Below are positions 31,827 through 41,123 of a stretch of 62,000 nt of DNA, piece by piece. This stretch comes from Prorocentrum cordatum (taxonomy: Eukaryota > Sar > Dinophyceae > Prorocentrales > Prorocentraceae), in assembly GCA_963575745.1 (NCBI GenBank), contig CAUYUJ010003669.1, positions 744,289 through 806,288 on the forward strand, given 5' to 3'. Every line of letters starts with the position of its first letter. The first letter of the stretch is position 1. The notes under the pieces were generated by a model that saw only the letters and a program-made list of their open reading frames with translations, ran no database searches and was not told where the DNA came from. The translations under genes were made by a program, and so were the position numbers.

Positions 31827-31914
31827 TTATGATTCCCCAATCAATGCTTGCACTGAAGGGGTCCTAGCGGAAAATGAAAGATTTGGCGAAAATGTCCCGC
31901 CGATTTTGGTCGCA

Positions 31915-32012
31915 CGCTGGGTTCCCGGGTTCCTGGTTGCGGGTTCCAGGGTTTGCAATTCCGGGTTCCAGGCCGATTTCGGTGGGTTGTGGGGTTCCCG
32001 GGTTCCCGTTTT
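31915..32012. repeat. GGGTTCCNGG degenerate tandem repeat
   Basis: Roughly eight units of GGGTTCCCGGGTTCC and variants. Confidence 0.75.
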
Positions 32013-32021
32013 CCTGGTCGA

Positions 32022-32278
32022 TCTTCTCATCGGTCGGTCCCACCATCGATCTCATTACCCACCACGTTATCGATCTTATTATCGATCTCACAATCTCGCT
32101 CACTATAGATCGCACGAGCGATCTCCCGATCGATTTCATACTTGATCTCATTGAATCGACTTCACTATCGGTCTCACGATCGACTATACAATCGTCCTCA
32201 CTATCGATTCCACTATCGATCTCACAATCGATCTCAATATCCATGTTAGTGATCTGGATATTGAGATCGATTGTGAGA
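32022..32278. repeat. ATCGATCTCACT tandem array ending in a perfect 23-bp hairpin
   Basis: About 18 imperfect 12-bp units (ATCGATCTCACA, ATCGACTTCACT). At the right end 32,220-32,242 and 32,256-32,278 are perfect reverse complements around a 13-nt loop, so the last units have been copied in inverse. Confidence 0.9.
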
Positions 32279-33655
32279 TGGGTGTTTCTCTGGTGTTTCA
32301 TGACCATCCACTGGTTGGGGCTTTCTCTGGTGTCATTGTTTTTTTCTCCAGTAGCATGTATGTTTATGTCGTTTGTTTCTTTTTCGATGCTCGGCGTGCC
32401 AGAACTCAAATCCTGTTTTTGTGTTGGGGGCCTCCGCCCCCGGCGGCCGTCGGCCCTACCCGCTGGCCACTCTGAAAGGACCGTTAAAGATCCCTCACAC
32501 CTGCCGGGCCGTACGAAGTGTCTACGACGGCTCAGGGGGGCCCCCAAGATCACCCAAAGGCGACCCAGAAGGTGTCCAAGAGCGCCCCCAAGACGGCGCA
32601 AGAGGGCCAGCTGACAAGAGGCCCCCCCCCAAAGAGGCCCAAGCGGTCCTACAAGGCGCCGAAAGGACCTCGAGACTGCCCAAGGCCCCTGGGACGGACT
32701 GCGACGGCGCCCTCAGACGGCCCAGGGGAACCCGTAGGCGGTTGAAACAAGAACCACACGACGGTCCAGGAGGGCCACGGGAAGCCTCAAAACGGCCAGA
32801 CAAGATCCCGACACCGGCACCAGGACGGCCCCAGACTGCCCGTCCCCCACTGTTGTCCCAGCGGGTTCCCCAGCGACTTGGGTATCATCCTGCAGTCTAC
32901 TAGCACGGCTGGACTTTCGGCCGACACTTCACCACGACGACAGCCAGCACCTGGCCCTCAGACTAAATAGGAGGTGTTGCCCATGCCGATCCGAGAGACG
33001 AAGAGGAGTTGTTGATGGAGGGAAGGAGGGAGGCAAGGAGAGGGGGGGGAGGAGGAGCAGAACGGTAAAATGAAGCAAGAGCGGAAAAACGTCAGGGGAA
33101 GGAACGGAAACAGGCGACGAGGACAATGAAAGACGGGGAGAGAGAGGGGAAGGAAGAGGAGGATGGAGATGAATGAGGATGAGGAAAGCGACAAGGGTGG
33201 GGAAAGGGCAAGGAAGCGAAAAGCCACGGACAATAGCGCGGCGGGCGAGTGTCATGCGAGCCCTTCCCCATCATCCGAACCTCCGCTCTCGCCGACTCCA
33301 TCCTCAAGCGGGAGCAAGGAGGCTTCGGCGGAGCATGGCATCCTGCAAACTTTCAGGACGCCAACACCACCTCGCCACATCGTGACCAAGCAGTGGGCGC
33401 TCAGGTGGAGAGCGCCGTCGAAAGCCCTGGTCTCTGCGGCGCCGAACGTCCCAGGGCGCGCACGGATGGAACCCACAAAAGCCTTGCAGGCGCGCTTGCG
33501 CCCAACATGTCCGCACCACCGCATTATCTCGGACGCCTGTGTCGGGATCGCGGCCGGCAAGCGCGAGGGATCTGCAGAACCCGCCCGCATCCTTCGCCAG
33601 GCCGTCAGCGTCTGGATTGCCCACCGTGCGTACAACATATTCTGCTCAGAGAAAC
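32279..33655. other. No gene recognised
   Basis: Contains a GGA/GAAGG-rich stretch (33,010-33,190). Two long overlapping + frames (33,163-33,984 and 33,249-34,046) run out of it, but they pass through low-complexity and R1 sequence and have no recognisable domain. Confidence 0.5.
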
Positions 33656-33657
33656 GG

Positions 33658-33745
33658 AAGGAGAGAGAGAGAGAGAGAGAAAGAAAAAAAAGAGAAAGAG
33701 AGAGAGAGAGAAAGAGAGAGAGAGAGGAAAAAACAACAACGAGAA
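33658..33745. repeat. (GA)n low-complexity tract
   Basis: GAGAGAGA with AAAGAAAAAAAAGAG interruptions. Confidence 0.95.
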
Positions 33746-33799
33746 AAATACGTATAACATATTTGTGGGCCACAATGGACCCAGAAGAATATGTGTGTG

Positions 33800-34345
33800 T
33801 GTTTGCCTTTCATGTGGTGCAATCTACGTGGTGCAAGTACTTTCTGTTCGCAATGAGTTGTCCACTCCGCCGCTCGCGCAACCATCCCACCCACCCACCC
33901 GCAACTTGGTTTGCAACTTGTGCGGCGGCGATTGCGATGAATGTTCGGCGCTGGCTGGTGCATCTCTGCGGCCGCGCCACCTAGCGCATGCGCGCGCGCA
34001 GCGGCCAACCAGTTTGGCGCGACCGACGCGGCCGCGGTGGTGCTGACCACTCGGCACATCCAGGCGGGCACTTGGGTGCAAGTCGGCAACTTGGGCGGGC
34101 GCGGATTCATGGCAACGTCGACAATGGTAGACACGATGGCGATGATGATAATAACGATGTTTGTGGCAATGCTGACAGCGACGACAGCACGACCAGTTCC
34201 GGCGCCGATGCCGATCACGCCGACGGCGATGACGGCGTCCTCGGGTCGGTGATGAAGGTTTTGGAAGGCATTCGGACTGCACGCGCGGCAGACGCGGAGT
34301 GTGGCTCGCATGGCAGTATTTGACACGGATCGTGCCGCCCCAACA
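33800..34345. repeat. Dispersed repeat R1, copy B
   Basis: Preceded by GTGGTGCAATCTACGTGGTG as in copy A. The R1 landmarks GTGCATCTCTGCGGCCGCG, GACGCGGCCGCGG, AACTTGGGCGGGCGCG and GGTAGACACGATG are all present. Closer to copy C than to copy A by eye. Confidence 0.75.
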
Positions 34346-34488
34346 CGGGCGCAAGGGTGCCCGAACGATTATGACATGCGCGAAGCCCGTTTGGTTGCAA
34401 TTAGTGACAAAATGTTGAAGAACGAACGGTTTTCTTTAGACCTAGCAAGAACGCGCGCTTTGTTGAAAATCCGTGTTGAGAAACCATG

Positions 34489-34525
<37 letters not shown>

Positions 34526-35080
34526 TATATATATGTATGTGTGTGTTGGACACTCGATTTTGAAACCCTTCCGGAACCGAGAGTTTTTGAAGGATTTCGG
34601 CATGCGCTCGCGACGACGCGCGCGCACGTCGTCTCATTTTGTGCAGAGGATTCACGCGACGGCACGCGCGCAAGGGCGTCCGAGCGATTTCGACATGCGA
34701 GCGCGCGAAGCCCGTTCAGTAGCATTTTCGGAGAATCTTGAACACCTACGGAATCCTGTAAAATTCGCAAGAACGCGCGCGCATGCTTGTCTTGAAAACC
34801 CGTGTTGCGAAACCCTGTGATTTTCTATGCGTGTTGGACACGCGGTTTTGAAAGCCTTCCGAAACCAAAGGTTTTTCCAAGGATTACGGCATGCGCGCGC
34901 GATGACGCGCGCGCGTGCACTTCGTCTCATTTGTTGCAAGGGAATCTTGCAAACTTATCTTCTTGATAAACGCATGCGCGCATAGTTGTTTGGCAGAAGA
35001 TGGCCAGGGGGAGGCGATACCGGCCTGCCTAGGATAATCTGAATTCACAAGTAGGATGGATATTGGGTCAGGACCCGGTG
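34346..35080. repeat. R2 monomers, about 2.5 copies of ~290-300 bp
   Basis: Repeated landmarks: GACGACGCGCGCGCACGTCGT (34,610), GATGACGCGCGCGCGTGCAC (about 34,900); GCGCAAGGGCGTCCGAGCGA; GTGTTGGACACNCGNTTTTGA. It ends with GGCCTGCCTAGGATAATCTGA. An (AT)n run interrupts the first monomer at 34,490-34,535. Confidence 0.75.
34490..34537. repeat. (AT)n microsatellite
   Basis: About 45 bases of TATATA inside an R2 monomer; the matching place in the next monomer has GTGATTTTCTATGCGTG. Confidence 0.95.
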
Positions 35081-35139
35081 CGTTTTGCATAGGTTCCCGG
35101 GGGTCGGCAACCCCGGGGGGGGCAACAGCTGTTGTACAA

Positions 35140-35610
35140 AAAACGACATGTGGTCATAACAATGTGGTGTGAACAATGCGAGCGAATCTCTTTGGTGCCA
35201 CATGCGCGGCGTAAGCTAGCCGGGGCGATCTACGTGGTGCATTTAATTCTTGTTCGGCGTAAAATTGCCAACTCCACTGCTCGCGCAATCATCCCATCCA
35301 CCCACCCGCATCTTGGTTTGCAAAACCAATGCGGAGGCGATTGCGATGAGTGCTTGGTGCTGGCATGTGAATCGCTGCTGCCGCGCTAGCCCGCGCGCGC
35401 TCGCGCGCGCGTCGGCCAGATAGTTTGTCGCGACCGACGCGGCCGCGGAGGCGCTGACCGCGTTGGGCGCATCCCAGCGGGCATGTCATTGCGCATCAGC
35501 GACTTGGGCGGGCGCGATGCCATGGCAACGTCGACGACGGTATACGCGATGGTGATAGTAGCAGTGCTGGTGACGATCATTTTGAAGCTGATCGGGGGGC
35601 CCAACCAGAT
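35140..35610. repeat. Dispersed repeat R1, copy C
   Basis: AATGTGGTGTGAACAATGCG, CATCCCATCCACCCACCCGCA, GACGCGGCCGCGGAGGCGC, ACTTGGGCGGGCGCGATGCC, then AACGTCGACGACGGTA. It follows directly on the R2 block of copy B. Confidence 0.75.
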
Positions 35611-35849
35611 GCTTCGCCCATGGCGAAACATGCGCCCAACCCTGCTGCGGCGCATGAACGATAGTGCCAGAAGTAGGAAGGGGCCGCGTGAGCGGCGAGG
35701 ATGCATCTCAAAAGTAAAAGGTGGAACCTTTTTTCTTTCGAGGCAAGGTAGCGGTCCGCGGCGCGGCCCGGTCAGATCGGCGGCCAGTCGCGGGGCCAAA
35801 ATGGCCGCCGACATACGCTCGACGCATCTCGCATTTACCCTTCCTCCTT
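35611..35849. other. No gene recognised
   Basis: Unremarkable sequence between R1 and the copia 3' region. A + frame from 35,483 stays open through it without any recognisable domain. Confidence 0.4.
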
Positions 35850-36180
35850 CTGAGTCGGGGGGGAGAAGGCGAGGCGCGAGCCCGCTACCGGCCTTCCTCA
35901 GCAAAACAAATCTACTACGCGAGAAAGGCGGCAGTCGGCGCCTCAACCTAAGCAGGTTGCCCCGCGGCGCACACATATTCAGGCGGCTCAGATGGTCTCG
36001 TCTGGCCCGCCCTGTTGGGGGCGCGTCGTTTCAAGTCGCGCTTGAAGGGTTGTGTTCTCCCGCGACTTGCAGGGGCATGTTTCTGTCGATGCCCCCTCTG
36101 GCGCGACCGTCCGTAGTTGCATCGCGAGGTTCGCGCAGCTGCGCGCAATGCACGATGCCGCGCTCCATCGTCTGCCGCAT
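35850..36180 (-). mobile_element. 3' region of copia-type element 1, with one hairpin module
   Basis: Homologous to the 3' region of element 2 (49,628-49,852): GAGTCGGGGGGGAGAAGG, CTCAACCTAAGCAGGTTGC, GGCGGCTCAGATGGTCTCGTC. The hairpin module is at 35,952-35,965 (sense strand GCGGGGCAACCTGC). Element 2 has four tandem copies in the same place. On the - strand the 36,000-36,180 part still shows decayed RNase H C-terminal sequence. Confidence 0.7.
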
Positions 36181-36980
36181 TTAACTGATGTGACTCAAAA
36201 GTACACATGCAATCGGCTTCCCCAGGTCTTTGCTCGACAAGGACTTGAAGACGAACTCTTCATCAATGGACAAAGTGGCCATGATATTCTCGGGCCGCCC
36301 ATCAAGTATATCCTTCATTAGATTGGGTGTCAGCGGCCCTGCGTAGAGTTCGTGTAGCGTGACAATCGTGGGATAACAGTCCATCAAGTTGTGGGCTGCT
36401 GCCAGTGTTTCAGCTGAGTAGCTCGCGCGGACTTGCAAGCGGCGAGAGGCGCAGTGCGCGTCGACAAAGTTGACGACGGGCTTGCCAGCATGCGCGTGTC
36501 CACGGCTAAGCAGGTTCGCCTCGCGAATACCGTGGCCCCCGACTTCGTCATCGGCATCGCCTTTCAGGCGACGGTAGCCAGAGTCGCTATGCATATCGAC
36601 CTTGACCTTTGGTGCCATCGGTTGATATGCGATCTCCTCAGGGCAGGCCTGCAGCGCCCCGGCAATCGCGCCAAGTCGTCGCACCTGCATGTTGGTCGGT
36701 TCTTGGGCGCGCAGTAGTGATGCAACATGTGGCAAAACGCTTGTGTTTTAAGGGCGTGAGCCAGAGCGCCTCTGTGGCTTACAAACATATCAGTGACCAT
36801 CTTCGACGCCTTGGCCTCAGCATCTGCGCCAGTGAGTTCATGGTGCTGGATGGGGCGGAGCTCCCCGATGCTTTCATCTAGGTCAAGGGTGACATTGCCG
36901 TCGCTGTCCTCAGCATATCGCAAATCACAGTTGGTATATGTGCGCGTGGAATTTGCATTCCCCACAAATATCCTCAACAC
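36181..36980 (-). pseudogene. Ty1/copia-type reverse transcriptase C-terminus and RNase H (element 1)
   Basis: Two - frames split one region. Frame 36,980-36,564 covers the reverse transcriptase tail (LTGADAEAKASKMVTDMF). Frame 36,735-36,181 covers RNase H with MHSDSGYRR (first catalytic Asp), RASYSAETLAAAH (Glu) and SIDEEFVFKSL, where the third acidic site is Asp followed by Glu. The frame ends before the fourth site. RNase H of copia elements degrades the RNA strand of the RNA-DNA hybrid made during reverse transcription. The frameshift and the missing end make it non-functional. Confidence 0.85.
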
Positions 36981-37566
36981 ACTTCTTGTACTTCTCGATG
37001 GCGTCCACGGTGCAAGCCGTGTTCATCTCATCAACATGTTTGGCAGTAAGAAGGATAGGGCTCGTCTCGAATTTGTCGTCGTAAGACGTGGGTCTGAATC
37101 CGCGGACTCTCGTGGTCTCTTCCGTTGCCGGTATCGCGTCGTTATCAGAACTACCTGGCTCGTACCCGCAGGAGTGCGCAGGCGCCCCCGCCACCTCGCA
37201 GTCCGAGTCGGCGGATGACCGGCACTCCTCGATGACCTCTACGTAAGATGGTTGCCCCGCGATCGGGATGCCCAGCCAGTCTGCGAGATTGATCTCGTCG
37301 CGGCCAACGAACGCCTCCTCGTGGAGCTCCTCAGCGCACCCCTCGAGGGACAAGCTGGCGCTCGTGCATCTCGCAGACGTTAAATGGACAGCGGCATTGG
37401 GGCTATCAGCAAAAAAGCTCTCGAAATCGACATGCTGAACGGCAGAATCGGCTTGGGCCGAATGCATCGACGGACCCCCTGCCACTCCCGTCGCCTGGGT
37501 GGCGCTCGCGACGAAAATGCTGATGACTATGGCAGATATCGCAGCCCGCGGTTTTCCGGTTGACAT
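36925..37566 (-). pseudogene. Ty1/copia-type reverse transcriptase core fragment (element 1)
   Basis: A 213-codon - frame. The C-terminal third reads GFRPTSYDDKFETSPILLTA followed by KHVDEMNTA, the palm motif with the second catalytic Asp changed to Glu (element 2 keeps HVDD). The N-terminal two thirds hold AGQPS (hairpin-derived, 37,247-37,260) and AGAPA (37,178-37,191). Motif A (D-I-N-V-A-F-L-K-G in element 2) is missing, so the frame joins a gag-side region to the palm by deletion or is degenerate. Confidence 0.75.
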
Positions 37567-37870
37567 CCTTCGGGTTGCCCCGACGTCCCTTCCTGTTCCC
37601 GAGGCGCGTCTTCGGCCTCTTACCCTTCACCAAGAAGATGTCCTCATACTGTGGCCCCATAAGGGAGGCCAGGAATGTTCGCATGATTCTACCATGCAAC
37701 CGTCGTCGTTTACCCTTGCCGCTACCTTTGCCCTTTGACCGAATCATGCGTCGGACCGCACGTCGTACCCTTCGAACTGGTTGCTTCATAAAGCGTCTCC
37801 ATCGACGCTTGCGTTTCTGATCGCCCAAGAATCTGAATTGTTGTCGCTTCGCGAATCCCCACCAGCCCAT
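37406..37870 (-). pseudogene. Gag-like basic region with degenerate zinc knuckle (element 1)
   Basis: A 154-codon - frame beginning MGWWGFAKRQQF (module B), followed by a highly basic stretch (GKGSGKGKRRR) and CDICHSHQHFRRERH, close to the C-x2-C-x4-H-x4-C knuckle of retroelement gag with the last Cys lost. The region between knuckle and palm is compressed compared with a complete copia polyprotein, which indicates an internal deletion of protease and integrase. Confidence 0.6.
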
Positions 37871-37932
37871 CCAGAAACGATGCCCAGAGGAATTGCCTCG
37901 ATCAGAGAAGTGGGCAGCACACAGAGGAAGCC
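37834..37932 (-). repeat. GWWGYAKR module, copy B
   Basis: On the - strand: TGTGCTGCCCACTTC, CTGATCGA, GGGCATCGTTTCTGG, ATGGGCTGGTGGGGATTCGC. The frame reads CAAHFSDRGNSSGHRFWMGW, continuing WGFAKRQQF. It forms the start of the gag-like frame of element 1. Confidence 0.65.
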
Positions 37933-37939
37933 ATTATGA

Positions 37940-38214
37940 GACATCTTGGGATATCTTGAGCCATCTTGGAGGTCATTTTGGGCTCTCCCAGACGCTCTTG
38001 GAGTCATCTTAATCCGTGCCCCCCCCCAAGAGGCCTCCATGTGGCTAAAACCTGTGTAGAATCAATGATTAGGCATTCTCGCCGAGGCCTCTTGGAGCAT
38101 CTTGGGTGCATCTGGGGGGGCTCTTGGGGCCTCTTGGGGGTCTCTTGGGGGCCTCCGGGGGGCCTCTTGGGGGCCTCTTGGGGCCATTTTGGGGCCATCT
38201 TGGGACCTCTTGGG
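37940..38214. repeat. CTTGGGGCCTC minisatellite
   Basis: The complement of the CCCCAAGAGGC array at 25,650-25,860. Units are 10-12 bp, most regular at 38,110-38,210. It grades into the left arm of the inverted repeat. Confidence 0.8.
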
Positions 38215-38823
38215 GCTTCCTGGGCGCTTCTTGGGGCCATCTTGGAGGAGATCGATCAAACAAGAGGGGGGGTTTAATTAGCGTCCCCCCTCGGAAGCCC
38301 CTAAAATCGCCTCTTGGACCCCTCTTGGAACGCTCTTGGAGTGCTCTTGGGCGCTCTTGGGGCCGTCTTGGGGCTCTTTTGGGGCTCTCTTGGGGCCCTC
38401 TTGGGCCATCTTGGAACCATCTCCAGGCCTCGGATGGCCATCGGAAGCGAAAAGGCGAGAAAGCAAAAATCATTGATTTTCCTTAGGTTTTGGGACGATT
38501 TTGGCCTCTTCGGGGCCTCCTTGGGGAGCTGTTTGGCCACTTGGAGTTATCTTGGGGCCGTCTTTGGGCTTCTTGGAACCATCTTAGGAGCCATCTCGAG
38601 CGATCTTGCGCTATCTTGAGCCATCTTGGAGCTCATCTTGGGTTCTCTGAGGCGCTCTTGGAGCCGTCTTGGGCCATCTGGGACGCTCTAACTACCCGCG
38701 GCCCCCCCCGTCCAGGTCCAGGGGAGGGGGTAGGGGGAGGGGTAAACCCCTCCCCAAGAGGGAAGAGGGAGGGGTGGAAGAGGATCTGCTCTAGACCACC
38801 TACGCCCAGAGGGCTGGTGGGAT
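38215..38823. repeat. Left arm of a long inverted repeat (about 600 bp)
   Basis: The reverse complement matches 39,317-39,930 with fewer than about ten differences in the inner ~570 bp by eye. Contains GATCGATCAAACAAGAGGGG, CTTGGGGC-type repeats, AATCATTGATTTTCCTTAGG, and the hairpin GGGGAGGGGT-AA-ACCCCTCCCC (38,734-38,755). The inner end is sharp (GGCTGGTGGGATT). The outer end fades into related minisatellite sequence. Confidence 0.95.
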
Positions 38824-39316
38824 TATGCTGGTTGTTCCTCGGCGAGGTAGGTGCACAGGCATAGCAGACAGTCGGCATCGGTGCATGGGTCGAAGTCGGA
38901 CTCTGCGGGTTGCCCCGCCGAGCCCACTAAGGTAGTGACTTGGGTGGGGGCCGCCGCTGCCGACGGTCCCTGAGATTGAGCCCGGGAGTCTTGCGACCCT
39001 GAGGGTTGGCCACCTTGTTGGATTAATAAACTGGTGGCCCAGTTTGGTTGTGGATCGCCATTCCAGATGGCGCTGGCAGGTTGCCCTGCATGAGTGTCAC
39101 AATGAAAGACATCGGCGCGGTGGCCGAGGTTAAATACACCACCAAGGCTACCAGGGGTTCGCTCAGCGATATGGGCGTAAGCCCTCATGCGCTCCAGTAA
39201 GGAGTCGAATTGTTGTTGGGTCCTTGGCATTTGGTGGTTCAGTGGTTGTAGCAGTTGTTGTGCACGCGAAGCACCGACACCTAGGGCCCTGAACCATATG
39301 ACTGTCAGGGCTTGGA
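38823..39316 (-). CDS. Gag-like open frame in the loop of the inverted repeat
   Basis: On the - strand one frame is open from the inner edge of the right arm (GWWDFQALTVIWFRALGVGA) to a stop at the inner edge of the left arm, about 165 codons; the first Met is at 39,230. It contains two perfect hairpin modules read as AGQPA (39,076-39,089 and 38,905-38,918), a related GGQPS, and a Cys-rich end (DPCTDADCLLCLCTY). The QQGGQPSGSQDS segment is matched by QQGGQPTGSQDS at about 60,980-61,015 in element 2, so this is a fragment of that element's 5' part. No frame breaks, unlike the other copies. Confidence 0.55.
38905..39089 (-). repeat. Two hairpin modules (perfect stems, GCAA loops)
   Basis: 38,905-38,918 reads GCGGGGCAACCCGC and 39,076-39,089 reads GCAGGGCAACCTGC on the - strand. 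The G-C pair at stem position 3 of the first is an A-T pair in the second, a compensated change. Confidence 0.9.
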
Positions 39317-39930
39317 AATCCCACCAGCCCTCTGGGCGTAGGTGGTCTAGAGCAGATCCTCTTCCACCCCTCCCTCTTCCCCCTTGGGGAGGGGTTTACC
39401 CCTCCCCCTACCCCCTCCCCTGGACCTGGACGGGGGGGGCCGCGGGTAGTTAGAGCGTCCAAGATGGCCCAAGACGGCTCCAAGAGCGCCTCAGAGAACC
39501 CAAGATGAGCTCCAAGATGGCTCAAGATAGCGCAAGATCGCTCACGATGGCTCCTAAGATGGTTCCAAGAAGCCCAAAGACGGCCCCAAGATAACTCCAA
39601 GTGGCCAAACAGCTCCCCAAGGAGGCCCCGAAGAGGCCAAAATCGTCCCAAAACCTAAGGAAAATCAATGATTTTTGCTTTCTCGCCTTTTCGCTTCCGA
39701 TGGCCATCCGAGGCCTGGAGATGGCTCCAAGATGGCCCAAGAGGGCCCCAAGAGAGCCCCAAAAGAGCCCCAAGACGGCCCCAAGAGCGCCCAAGAGCAC
39801 TCCAAGAGCGTTCCAAGAGGGGTCCAAGAGGCGATTTTAGGGGCTTCCGAGGGGGGGCGCTAATTAAACCCCCCCTCTTGTTTGATCGACTCCCTCCAAG
39901 ATGGCCCCAAAAGCGCCCCGAAGGCTCCCC
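39317..39930. repeat. Right arm of the long inverted repeat
   Basis: Same content as the left arm in inverse orientation, and in the same orientation as the composite repeat at 25,227-25,865. Hairpin GGGGAGGGGT-TT-ACCCCTCCCC at 39,386-39,407. Near-identity of the arms points to a recent duplication or gene conversion. Confidence 0.95.
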
Positions 39931-40204
39931 AGAGCGCCTCAAGAGGGTCCCAAGAGGCGCCCAAGATGCCCCAAGGCGCCCAAAAAGCCCTCCAAGAGGC
40001 CCTCAAAAGACCCCCAAGAAGCTCCTTCCCCTCCTCCTCCTCCTCCTCCGATTCTTCCTCCTTCTCCGTCCTCCTCCTCCTCCTCCTCCTCCTCCTCTTC
40101 CCCCTCCTCCTCCTCCTCCTCCTCCGACGACGACGACGACGACGACGACTCCTCTTCCATCCTCCCCCTCTCGGGGTCTGTGACAGCTTCCCCCGCCCTT
40201 TGTT
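39931..40204. repeat. CCAAGAGGC repeats, then (TCC)n and (GAC)n
   Basis: CCCCAAG/CCAAGAGG minisatellite to about 40,020, then CTCCTCCTC with a (GAC)n run at 40,122-40,150. Frames are Ser/Pro/Asp-rich artefacts. Confidence 0.85.
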
Positions 40205-40299
40205 ATTCTGCATGCTCCCCGACTTCCCTGATCACCTCAACTCCCCTGAGCATCGTTTCTGGATGGGCTGGTGGGGATACGCGAAGCGTCAACAATTTG
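40205..40299 (+). repeat. GWWGYAKR module, copy C
   Basis: CTGCATGCTCCCCGACTTCC, CTGATCACCTCAACTCC, GAGCATCGTTTCTGG, ATGGGCTGGTGGGGATACGC. The frame reads PEHRFWMGWWGYAKRQQF. Confidence 0.65.
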
Positions 40300-41123
40300 G
40301 GACGTTGAACCCCGCAGCGACAGCTTCGAATCGTGCGATTTCGAAACGTGCCGGCGTCAAGTCGGTCCGTTCTCCCGCATAGACGCGACAGTCAATGAGG
40401 GTCGCCCCCAAATTCAGTTCTTTCATCTTCAACGTTCTCGAAGTTAATACTGAGGAGGAACATTATCTAGGTGACCCCATCGGCGTGGCGCCCACAAATG
40501 TTCACTCCAGCGTTGATTACTGATGGGGGGATTTTGCTGGCAATGGTCCTGACGGAACCTCCAAGCCCACGCTGTAAAGCAGCGGCCTATTGGGAGGGAG
40601 TCATGGTGCCTGTGGTCACGTTGATCCAGGCATGTACTTCGCGAGCGAATTCGCGAAAAGGTACGGTACCGGCAGGGTCCCAATGGGGGCCGGTAGTGCG
40701 CGTGTCGTCTGCACCGCGCTGCGTATGTCCAACAGCACATCCGATGGCGACCCAAACGGAGCCAAATATAGTGATGCCAATCTAGTGGCGTCGTAGGTCA
40801 GTGTCGGTTGTAACTGGTTGCTTGTGAGGTGACGTTGCCGTCAGTTTGCGAGGATGTGCGGGCGGCACGATGTAATATCGCATGTTGCCATGCATTGTAT
40901 ATTCGAAGAAAATGCAATCTGGCGTTGGTGGATGAACTTCAGGAGTGCAATAACGCAGAAATGTGGGGCTCAGGTCGGACACCTCTGCGTGAGCACAAGT
41001 GTCAACGCAAGTGTCCTTGCGATGGCCATCGTCTCATCCGCGTAGAGCCACTACACCCTGATAGCCCACCAGATCAGTCGTCCACCAGATAGTGCCGTGG
41101 ATAGCAACGAATGGAATTAGAGC
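40300..41123. other. No gene recognised; possibly decayed 5' part of the non-LTR element
   Basis: Near-balanced composition and short frames on both strands. By position the missing fingers and palm of the reverse transcriptase at 41,124 should lie here, but I could not identify a YxDD-type motif in any frame. Confidence 0.4.

Noticed and set aside
37950-38640. Relict of the dinoflagellate spliced leader (CTTGAGCCAT matches part of its complement)
   Set aside because: The match is short and stems from the local CTTGGAGCCATC minisatellite; the rest of the leader is absent.
38215-39930. Inverted repeat as an assembly or sequencing foldback artefact
   Set aside because: A foldback artefact should continue outward symmetrically and show no loop; here the loop is ~490 bp of unique sequence and the outer ends diverge. 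Not fully excluded without spanning reads.
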